A stretch of DNA of 15,595 bases from Methanomicrobiales archaeon. GTDB taxonomy: Archaea; Halobacteriota; Methanomicrobia; Methanomicrobiales; Methanoculleaceae. Below the pieces are notes generated by a model that worked only from the letters and a program-made list of their open reading frames with translations, was not told the DNA's origin and ran no database searches. The stretch covers positions 1-15,595 of the forward strand of contig JAAZGM010000235.1 in assembly GCA_012511245.1 (NCBI GenBank). Direction: 5' to 3'. The stretch's first letter is position 1. The number at the start of each line of letters is the position of its first letter. The position numbers were made by a program, and so were the translations under genes. Positions 5,486-11,221 of this stretch are shown piece by piece.

Positions 5486-6718
5486 ATGAATACGATCCAG
5501 ATGATTGATGACTACGAGCAGCACATCGGGAAGGAAGCCGTACGCCGTATCAAGGCAAAAGCGCGACCGCTTCGCGATCTCCACATCATACACGTGAACT
5601 CCACCTACTACGGCGGCGGTGTCTCGCAGATCCTTGCATCCCTGACGCTCCTGATGAACGGCCTCGGCATACAGACCGGGTGGCGCGTCGTCCACGGCCC
5701 GCCCGACTTCTTCAGCGTGACGAAAAAGTTCCATAACGCCCTCCAGGGTGCAGAGATCAACATGACCGACCGGAAGAAAGAGATCTATGAACAGGTCATT
5801 TACGAGAACGCCGTGCGTAACCACCTCGATCACGACATGGTCTTCATCCACGACCCCCAACCCCTCCCGCTGATCACCCACTACCGGAAGAAGGTTCCCT
5901 GGGTGTGGCGCTGCCACCTCGATCTCTCTGCACCGAACCGGGAGGTCTGGGATTATCTCGTCCCGTTCATCGAGAAGTACGATGCCGTCATCTTCTCATG
6001 CAAGGAGTATCGCCAGAAGATCAAGAAACCGCAGATCTTCTTCATGCCCGCCATCGATCCCTTCTCCATCGTGAACCAGGACCTGCCCGAGAGCGCCATC
6101 GATGAGCGTCTCGAACACTACGGTATCCCGACCGACCTCCCCCTCGTTGTGCAGATCTCCCGGTTCGACCGCTGGAAAGATCCGCTCGGGGTCATCCAGG
6201 CATTCCAGAAGGCGAGGAAAGAGGTGCCCTGCACCCTGGTTCTTGTCGGGAACGTGGCGACCGATGACCCGGAGGGTGGAGCGGTCTATAAGTCTCTCCT
6301 CTCCTACCGGAACGAGCGGATCATCATCCTGAGCGTCCAGGATGGAGCGCTCGTGAACGCCCTCCAGCGCCGTGCCGCGGTCGTCCTCCAGAAGTCCATC
6401 CGGGAGGGGTTCGGGCTGACGGTATCGGAAGCGATGTGGAAAGGGGCGGCGGTGATCGGCGGGAACGTCGGCGGCATCAGTCACCAGATACAGGATGGGA
6501 AGAGCGGGTTCCTGGTCTCCTCCGTCGATGAGGCGGCGGAGCGGATCGTCCAGCTCCTCCGCGACCCCGACCTTCGCGCACGCCTCGGGGAGGCGGCACG
6601 CGAGAGGGTGCGGGAGTGCTTCCTCTTCACCCGCACGGTCGAGCAGTACCTCGACCTGATCGGTTCGTTCGAGCCGGAGTTCCGGCTGAAGGAGATGGAA
6701 GGGTCTTCCTGCGAGTGA
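5486..6718 (+). CDS. treT: Family GT4 glycosyltransferase, trehalose synthase (TreT)-like
   Basis: A 410-residue GT-B glycosyltransferase. The N-terminal segment HVNSTYYGGGVSQIL (about residues 36-50) and VTKKFHNALQG match the acceptor-domain features I know from archaeal TreT, which joins NDP-glucose and glucose into trehalose. The C-terminal half carries the GT4 donor motif EX7E as E307-GFGLTVS-E315, and QISRFDRWKDP is the usual start of the donor domain. No membrane segment is seen. ATG at 5486 is preferred because GGAGG at 5473-5477 lies 8 nt upstream; ATG at 5468 is the alternative, with a ribosome site too close. Trehalose would serve as a compatible solute. Another GT4 activity (sucrose-phosphate or glucosylglycerate-type) cannot be excluded. 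It is divergent from the flavoprotein gene. Confidence 0.8.
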   Translation: MNTIQMIDDYEQHIGKEAVRRIKAKARPLRDLHIIHVNSTYYGGGVSQILASLTLLMNGLGIQTGWRVVHGPPDFFSVTKKFHNALQGAEINMTDRKKEIYEQVIYENAVRNHLDHDMVFIHDPQPLPLITHYRKKVPWVWRCHLDLSAPNREVWDYLVPFIEKYDAVIFSCKEYRQKIKKPQIFFMPAIDPFSIVNQDLPESAIDERLEHYGIPTDLPLVVQISRFDRWKDPLGVIQAFQKARKEVPCTLVLVGNVATDDPEGGAVYKSLLSYRNERIIILSVQDGALVNALQRRAAVVLQKSIREGFGLTVSEAMWKGAAVIGGNVGGISHQIQDGKSGFLVSSVDEAAERIVQLLRDPDLRARLGEAARERVRECFLFTRTVEQYLDLIGSFEPEFRLKEMEGSSCE

Positions 6719-6746
6719 CTCACCGCGGCACAGTTCACCTCTATTG

Positions 6747-6771
6747 AGGGGTTTGAGCGGGAGCCACCCCT
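6747..6771 (+). terminator. Possible end-of-transcript hairpin after treT
   Basis: AGGGGT (6747-6752) pairs with ACCCCT (6766-6771) around a 13-nt loop, 28 bp after the treT stop, and is followed by the moderately T-rich TTGATTT. Archaeal termination depends mostly on U-tracts, so this is weak. Confidence 0.3.
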
Positions 6772-6857
6772 TTGATTTCACGAATTCAAAGATATGCGGG
6801 CGGATGGATGCCCTCACACCTTACATCACCACTCTTCCGTTGCGATCCGGATGACAG

Positions 6858-6897
6858 GTGAGAAACCCACCCCGGACAGGTACAGGTGGGGTCTCGC
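6858..6897. repeat. Two-part hairpin upstream of the cofE promoter
   Basis: CCCACC (6866-6871) pairs with GGTGGG (6885-6890) around a 13-nt loop. The stem continues after a small internal loop (AA against G) with GTGAGA (6858-6863) against TCTCGC (6892-6897), including one G-T wobble. That is 12 pairs in two helices. It lies just before the TATA-like element at 6912-6919. It could be a treT 3' structure or a protein site. Confidence 0.45.
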
Positions 6898-6911
6898 AAA
6901 GTGAGATGCCG

Positions 6912-6919
6912 CTTATATC
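6912..6919 (+). promoter_or_regulatory. Possible TATA box for cofE
   Basis: GCTTATATCC here is the best TATA-like match upstream of cofE on the plus strand. It would start transcription near 6940 and give a leader of about 130 nt, unlike the very short leaders predicted for several neighbours. Confidence 0.35.
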
Positions 6920-7074
6920 CATCGATAGCGGAGCGTTGGGGAGATCTGAACCACCTCTCCGGGGATATCTCCCGCGCCACGCACCAGCCCCGGGCCGGAA
7001 TCGCCGGAATCCAGCGGCACCCTCTTGCGAGAAAACACGAGCCTTTTTCTGTAATCGGAGACGATCCATGATCC

Positions 7075-7824
7075 ATGGATATCCAGGTAATCGGTGTTAC
7101 AGGCCTCCCCCTGATCCAGAAAGGCGACGACCTGCCCGCCCTCATCTGCGATCGTGTCACATTCGAGGATGGGGACATCCTCACCATTGCTTCATCCGTC
7201 TACTCAAAGGCAAAAGGGTTCACCCGCGAGCTCTCCACCATCTCCCCCGGTGCGGATGCCGTGCGGATCGCGGCAAAGACGAAAGAGGACCCCCGTTTCG
7301 TCCAGGCAGTCCTGGATTCGTCCACCGACGTCTTGCTCGAGTATCCGTTCATCCTCTCCGAAGTGCCGTCGGGCCACATCGGAGTGCGTGCGGGCGTCGA
7401 CCACAGCAACGTCGAGGACGGCCGGATCATCATCCTCCCGCCCGACCCCATGGGGGCCGCGGCAGAGGTCCGCGACGCCGTCCACAAGATCACGGGAAAG
7501 GACATCCGGGTGCTCGTCACCGACACCTGCGGGCGGTCGTTCCGGCGCGGGCAGACGGGTATCGCCATCGGCTGGGCGGGTATGACGGCGATCAACGACT
7601 ACCGGGGTGACACCGATCTCTTCGGTCACGTCCTCGAGATCACCGAAGAGGCGGCGGTCGATGAGATAGCGGCCTTTGCAAACTTCGTCATGGGCGAGAG
7701 CCACCAGGGTATCCCTGCAGTGGTATTCCGGAACTGTCGGATGTGGAACGGGCACGATTCCGTCTACTTCACACGGGAGGAAGACATCATCAGGGCCGCT
7801 CTAAGGGAGACTAAAAAGAATTAG
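7075..7824 (+). CDS. cofE: Coenzyme F420-0:L-glutamate ligase
   Basis: A 249-residue protein of the usual length for archaeal CofE, which uses GTP to add the gamma-linked glutamates to F420-0. F420 is the hydride carrier of the middle steps of methanogenesis. Family landmarks are visible: the start IGVTGLPLIQKGDDL, ILTIASSVYSKAKG (about 36-49), the loop GVRAGVDHSNVEDG (about 103-116) and the metal/GTP site VTDTCGRSFRRGQTGIAIG (about 144-162). ATG at 7075 begins the expected family start. A GGAG at 7057-7060 is 14 nt away from it and better placed for an out-of-frame ATG at 7068. The stop TAG (7822-7824) overlaps by 2 bp the stop of the convergent Sec61-beta gene. There are no other F420 genes nearby. 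Confidence 0.95.
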   Translation: MDIQVIGVTGLPLIQKGDDLPALICDRVTFEDGDILTIASSVYSKAKGFTRELSTISPGADAVRIAAKTKEDPRFVQAVLDSSTDVLLEYPFILSEVPSGHIGVRAGVDHSNVEDGRIIILPPDPMGAAAEVRDAVHKITGKDIRVLVTDTCGRSFRRGQTGIAIGWAGMTAINDYRGDTDLFGHVLEITEEAAVDEIAAFANFVMGESHQGIPAVVFRNCRMWNGHDSVYFTREEDIIRAALRETKKN

Positions 7825-7979
7825 AAGAGGGCATTGAGGACAAATATCGCCACGCCGGTCACGACTGTTACCACGATGACGGTCATCGGGCTGATATGGA
7901 TGGCCCGGTGATCGTCGCTGTCGTAGTAATTGACCAGACCAGCGGAGGAGACCAATCTTCCGCTAGATTTCTTCGCCAT
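7821..7979 (-). CDS. secG: Preprotein translocase Sec61-beta/SecG subunit
   Basis: A 52-residue protein, MAKKSSGRLVSSAGLVNYYD followed by DSDDHRAIHISP and one C-terminal membrane helix (about residues 33-51). This is the standard layout of archaeal Sec61-beta, the small tail-anchored subunit of the SecYE protein channel: a cytoplasmic, positively charged N-terminus with the G-L-V-N-Y-Y/F segment, then the helix. ATG at 7979 is the family start. A longer frame from 8039 would cross the promoter and the amidohydrolase start. The TATA element at 8001-8010, read on this strand, puts the transcript start about at the ATG, so the mRNA may be leaderless, although GGGAG lies at 7991-7995. The stop overlaps the stop of cofE tail to tail. 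Confidence 0.93.
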   Translation of the reverse strand: MAKKSSGRLVSSAGLVNYYDSDDHRAIHISPMTVIVVTVVTGVAIFVLNALF

Positions 7980-8000
7980 ACCAGAATATTCTCCCTTGCA

Positions 8001-8010
8001 ATATATAAAA
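8001..8010. promoter_or_regulatory. TATA box in the secG/amidohydrolase divergent gap
   Basis: The plus strand reads ATATATAAAA, and the minus strand TTTTATATAT. The gap between the two starts is 44 bp. Distance favours use toward secG (about 26 bp to its ATG). For the amidohydrolase the ATG at 8024 is only about 18 bp away, too near for a normal transcript start, so that gene may use another promoter or a downstream start. Confidence 0.55.
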
Positions 8011-8023
8011 CAGAGGTTTGACC

Positions 8024-9070
8024 ATGCAGGAAGTTCCACCCCGCGTCTTCACCGGCCGCGCGCTCCTCGGCGAAGACCTCCGGGAAGAAGACGTCACCAT
8101 AACCGTCTCCGGGGGCATCATCACATCGATAGAGCCCTCTTCCCGGCCGGCTGAGAGATGGATCGTGCCCGCCTTCTTCAACGCCCACACGCATCTCGGC
8201 GACACCGTTGCGATGGACACCCCCGCCCCGGGCAGCCTTGCCGAGCTCGTCAAACCCCCGAACGGCTTAAAGCACAGGATTCTCGCGGCTACCCCACGGG
8301 CTGAACTTGTTCGGGGGATGCGGTCAAGCATCTCGACGATGATCGCGACCGGGACAACCGGGTTTGCCGACTTCCGCGAAGGAGGGATCGAGGGTGTCGC
8401 AGCGCTCCGCGAGGCGGCGGCCGGGCTCGACTGTCATCCGGTCATATTCGGCCGCGAAGGCGGGGAAGAGGCAAGCGAGGGGGCGGGGATCAGCAGCGTT
8501 CACGACGTGGCGAATGCAGAAGAGATCGTCAGGGATGCGCGGGCTGCGGGAAAACTTGTCGCCTTCCACGCCGGGGAGAGGAAACCCGACGACGTCGATG
8601 ATGCGCTCGCGTTCGAGCCTGACCTGCTCGTCCACTGCACCCATGCAACAGATGCGCAGCTCCGCCGGATCGTCGATATGGGAATCCCCATCGCCGTCTG
8701 CCCGCGATCGAACTGGCTGCTCGGGGTTGCGGCGTCGGCAGCACACCCGCCTGTTGAGCGTGTACTTGAACTCGGGGGCACACTCTACCTCGGAACGGAC
8801 AACGTGATGTTTGTCCAGCCCGACATGCTCCAGGAGATGGCGTTTGCCGCGACCGTCTACCGTGCGCGCCCCGAAGATATCCTCCGCGCTGCGGTCTCCG
8901 GCGCCCGACTGGCAGGGGTATCGGGGTACCTTGAAGAAGGGCAGAAAGCGAATTTCCTGGTCATAAATCCACAAAATCACAACATCTCATTCAGCAAAGA
9001 CATCCGGGCGACTATCGTAAAACGGCTGGATTCTTCATTTATTTGCCAAACAGTTTTAACCATGCAATAG
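8024..9070 (+). CDS. Amidohydrolase-superfamily metal-dependent hydrolase/deaminase
   Basis: A 348-residue protein with the amidohydrolase metal and catalytic set: H55-T-H57 after FFNA, H182 in FHAGE, H204 and H207 in VHCTHA, and D259 in LGTDN. FHAGE followed by a late D is the pattern of mononuclear-metal deaminases (cytosine, adenosine and S-adenosylhomocysteine deaminase types). The length is shorter than the 400 or more residues of SAH/MTA deaminases, so the substrate is unknown. ATG at 8024 is chosen because GAGG at 8013-8016 lies 7 nt upstream; the in-frame TTG at 8018 is less likely. The C-terminus (about 325-348) is less typical of the family. It is divergent from secG, with a 35-bp gap to uspA. 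A chlorohydrolase- or guanine-deaminase-like role is possible. Confidence 0.85.
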   Translation: MQEVPPRVFTGRALLGEDLREEDVTITVSGGIITSIEPSSRPAERWIVPAFFNAHTHLGDTVAMDTPAPGSLAELVKPPNGLKHRILAATPRAELVRGMRSSISTMIATGTTGFADFREGGIEGVAALREAAAGLDCHPVIFGREGGEEASEGAGISSVHDVANAEEIVRDARAAGKLVAFHAGERKPDDVDDALAFEPDLLVHCTHATDAQLRRIVDMGIPIAVCPRSNWLLGVAASAAHPPVERVLELGGTLYLGTDNVMFVQPDMLQEMAFAATVYRARPEDILRAAVSGARLAGVSGYLEEGQKANFLVINPQNHNISFSKDIRATIVKRLDSSFICQTVLTMQ

Positions 9071-9105
9071 AAATCAAATAGAAGTATCTGTTCTGCGTGG
9101 TGTGT

Positions 9106-9534
9106 ATGTTCCGTAAGATACTCGTTGCTGTAGACGGCTCTGAACCAGCCAACCGGGCTTTTGAGACAGCTCTCGGTGAGGCAGGTGTCTGGAAAGCCGA
9201 AGTTCATGCTGTTTATGTGGTTGAGTCCGGGCTGTTTTCTTCCCTGCCCATGGACAACACGCTCGAGATCATCTACAGTGTTCTGCAAAAGGAGGGGAAT
9301 GATATCCTTGAGGGGGTTCGGAAGAAGGCAAATGCAGTGGGAATCTCTCTAGTCACGCATCTCCGGCAGGGGCATGCGGGATACCAGATCATCTCTCTTG
9401 CTGAAGAGCTGGGCGCCGATCTCATTGTCCTTGGTTCCTATGGAAAGAGTGGAGTCGACCGGCTCCTGCTTGGCAGCGTGACCGATTACGTGGTGCAAAA
9501 CAGTCCCATTACGACGATGGTGGTGAGATCATAA
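9106..9534 (+). CDS. Universal stress protein, UspA family (ATP-binding type)
   Basis: A 142-residue single Usp domain. It begins MFRKILVAVDGSEPANRAF, with Asp10 in the usual nucleotide-contact place, and has the ATP-binding motif G-x2-G-x9-G-S as G110-SY-G113, nine residues, G123-S124. This predicts an ATP-binding Usp, generally a dimeric cytoplasmic stress protein. ATG at 9106 was chosen because the family starts at MFRKILVA; GTG codons at 9097 and 9100 are in frame but give no family sequence. There is no clear ribosome site, so it may be leaderless; a weak AT-rich element lies near 9071-9080. The CBS-domain gene starts 14 bp after the stop and is probably in the same operon. Codon use is less GC-rich than in the neighbours. 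Confidence 0.93.
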   Translation: MFRKILVAVDGSEPANRAFETALGEAGVWKAEVHAVYVVESGLFSSLPMDNTLEIIYSVLQKEGNDILEGVRKKANAVGISLVTHLRQGHAGYQIISLAEELGADLIVLGSYGKSGVDRLLLGSVTDYVVQNSPITTMVVRS

Positions 9535-9548
9535 CATCCCCGGAGCAG

Positions 9549-10391
9549 ATGCTCGTCAGGGACTTCATGATCACCGATGTCGTCTGCGTCGAGATCCCGG
9601 GAAACCGGGACGATGTCCTGCGTATCCTGAAGCGCACCGGCATCAGCGGCGTACCGGTTCTGAAGGATGGCGAACTCGTCGGTATCATCACCCGAAAGGA
9701 TCTCCTCCGTAAAGCCGAAGAGACCCAGCTCGGGCTCTTGATGACACCCGATCCGGTCGTCATCCGGCCAGATGCCCCCATATCGGAGGCAGCCCAGTTG
9801 ATGGTGCGCCACAACATCAGAAGGCTTCCCGTCATAGAGAACGGGACGATGATCGGGCTCATCAGCGTGGCCGACCTCGTCGCCGCCATCGCCCAGATCC
9901 GCTTCGATGTGCCGATCCGGGACCACTTCATCAGCAAGACCTACGCCCTCTGGGAGGAGACGCCTCTCTCGCTTGTCGGGAGGATCCTTGAGATCTCAGG
10001 CTACGACGCCATCCCCATCCTGATGGAGGACGGCACGCTCACCGGGATCATATCGGAGCGTGACCTCATCAGGCACTCCCGCATCGAGGACGGCGTCGAG
10101 GTCAGCGACTTCTCAAACGGCACAGACGACGACGAATGGACCTGGGAGAGCATCCGGGACATGCACACCATCAGTTACGGTATCTCTCGCATCCAGCTCC
10201 TCCCGATCCCCGTGAAGAACGCGATGGTGAAGAATGTCCTCGCTGTCCCCCTGAATGCCGGGGTCGGCGAGTGTGCACTGAAGATGCGGCGGGCCAGGGT
10301 CGACCAGCTCCCCGTGATCAACGGGAACAAACGGCTTGTCGCCATGCTCTTCGATCGCGAACTGATCAAGGTGCTGCTGCCTGAGCAGTAG
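9549..10391 (+). CDS. Four-CBS-domain protein
   Basis: A 280-residue protein made of four CBS motifs and no other recognisable domain. They lie at about residues 1-56 (SGVPVLKDGELVGIITRKDLL), 60-116 (RRLPVIENGTMIGLISVADLV), 120-178 (YDAIPILMEDGTLTGIISERDLI) and 224-279 (VDQLPVINGNKRLVAMLFDREL). About 45 acidic residues, including TDDDEWTWES, separate the third and fourth. CBS pairs typically bind AMP, ATP or S-adenosylmethionine and signal energy state. The role here is unknown. ATG at 9549 has GGAG only 3 nt away; the next ATG at 9567 is possible but would drop the family start MLVRDFM. It follows the UspA gene by 14 bp, so the two may act together in nucleotide sensing. The target is not in the window. 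Confidence 0.9.
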   Translation: MLVRDFMITDVVCVEIPGNRDDVLRILKRTGISGVPVLKDGELVGIITRKDLLRKAEETQLGLLMTPDPVVIRPDAPISEAAQLMVRHNIRRLPVIENGTMIGLISVADLVAAIAQIRFDVPIRDHFISKTYALWEETPLSLVGRILEISGYDAIPILMEDGTLTGIISERDLIRHSRIEDGVEVSDFSNGTDDDEWTWESIRDMHTISYGISRIQLLPIPVKNAMVKNVLAVPLNAGVGECALKMRRARVDQLPVINGNKRLVAMLFDRELIKVLLPEQ

Positions 10392-10420
10392 ACCGTGCGA
10401 AAGGATTAAGGGGCAACATT

Positions 10421-10432
10421 CATATAATATAC
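10421..10432 (+). promoter_or_regulatory. TATA box upstream of psmB
   Basis: CATATAATATAC is a strong TATA match 30 bp after the CBS gene stop. It would start transcription near 10450 and give psmB a leader of about 100 nt. A second AT-rich element, TTTATGTTTTATG (10476-10488), would give a shorter leader; either or both may be used. Confidence 0.45.
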
Positions 10433-10554
10433 AGATGCTTATCCCTGCCGTGCCCGAAGATGGTACGGCGGTAAATTTATGTTTTATGATACCACTATAC
10501 GCTTAACCGCTTTTGAGCGAGATAAGACATTTTAATGGTTTTAGGGGTGCTTCA

Positions 10555-11199
10555 ATGCTTGATACTTCCCAAGAGGTTATGAAAGGCACAACAACGGTAG
10601 GACTGATCTTCGACGGCGGCGTAGTTCTTGCAACGGAGATGCGGGCAACGATGGGGAATATGATCGCGAGCAAGCGTGCAAAGAAGATCTACCAGATCAC
10701 GCCGAGGATCGGTCTCACGACCGCCGGCGGTGTCGGTGATGCGCAGCAGCTTGTCCGGATCCTGCAGGTCGAGTGCAATCTCTTCGAGATGCGCCGTGGC
10801 AAGACGATGTCTGTCGGCGCTGCATCGACCCTGCTCTCGAATTATCTGAACCAGAACCGCTACTATCCGTACTACGTCCAGCTCCTTATGGGTGGATTCG
10901 ACGACGAGGGGCCGAGCGTCTACTCGGTCGATGCCATGGGCGGAGCGACCAGAGAAGAGGATATCGTCGCTACCGGTTCAGGTTCTCCTTTCGCGTACGG
11001 CGTGCTCGAAGACCAGTACCGCACCGGCATGACGGAGGATGATGCAAGAGATCTCGCCGTCCGTGCCGTCCGTTCAGCGATGCGCCGTGACTCAGCCTCC
11101 GGCGAGGAGATCATGGTGGTCGTGATAACGAAAGACAAATACGAAGAACACATAGAACGCGGGTTGCAGGGCTACCCTGCTGCCCGCTCAACACTCTAA
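10555..11199 (+). CDS. psmB: Proteasome subunit beta
   Basis: A 214-residue beta subunit of the archaeal 20S proteasome, the catalytic inner-ring subunit. A short propeptide MLDTSQEVMKG ends in Gly11, followed by TTTVG; cleavage there would free Thr12 as the N-terminal nucleophile. Counting from that Thr, Glu17 and Lys33 fall at the known catalytic positions, and the usual GSGSPFAYGVLE segment is present. ATG at 10555 is chosen because AGGGGTG (10543-10549) lies about 5 nt upstream and the propeptide has the expected length; the longer frame from a TTG at 10513 is less likely. The aCPSF1-type gene follows after 22 bp, a link seen in other methanogens as I recall. It needs alpha subunits encoded elsewhere. 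Confidence 0.97.
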   Translation: MLDTSQEVMKGTTTVGLIFDGGVVLATEMRATMGNMIASKRAKKIYQITPRIGLTTAGGVGDAQQLVRILQVECNLFEMRRGKTMSVGAASTLLSNYLNQNRYYPYYVQLLMGGFDDEGPSVYSVDAMGGATREEDIVATGSGSPFAYGVLEDQYRTGMTEDDARDLAVRAVRSAMRRDSASGEEIMVVVITKDKYEEHIERGLQGYPAARSTL

Positions 11200-11201
11200 C
11201 A

Positions 11202-11207
11202 TTTTTT
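11202..11207 (+). terminator. T6 run between psmB and the aCPSF1-type gene
   Basis: Six T in a row lie in the 22-bp gap, just after the psmB stop. Archaeal RNA polymerase ends transcripts at U-tracts, and aCPSF1 is known to cut nascent RNA near U-rich sites. It could be a partial terminator or processing site between the two genes. Inference only. Confidence 0.3.
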
Positions 11208-11221
11208 AGGACGCTCTTATA

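Larger units (their letters stand above)
6719..7074. other. 356-bp stretch between treT and cofE without a gene
   Basis: No convincing frame is found; the long minus-strand frame at 5996-6817 is the shadow of treT, and 6821-7069 has no family features. The stretch holds two hairpins (6747-6771 and 6858-6897), a TATA-like element at 6912-6919 and a predicted cofE leader of about 130 nt. Within the leader are GGGGATATCTCCC (near 6961-6973) and a T-run at 7043-7047. Confidence 0.45.

Noticed and set aside
5996..6817. 273-codon minus-strand open frame
   Set aside because: Shadow of the TreT-like gene, with no recognisable motif.
6858..7610. 250-codon plus-strand open frame overlapping cofE
   Set aside because: Arg/Pro/His-rich translation in the wrong frame of cofE; only its ATG at 7068 is of interest as a possible competing start.
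10435..10506. 23-codon frame upstream of psmB (MLIPAVPEDG...)
   Set aside because: No ribosome site, and the nearby TATA box would start transcription after its ATG.
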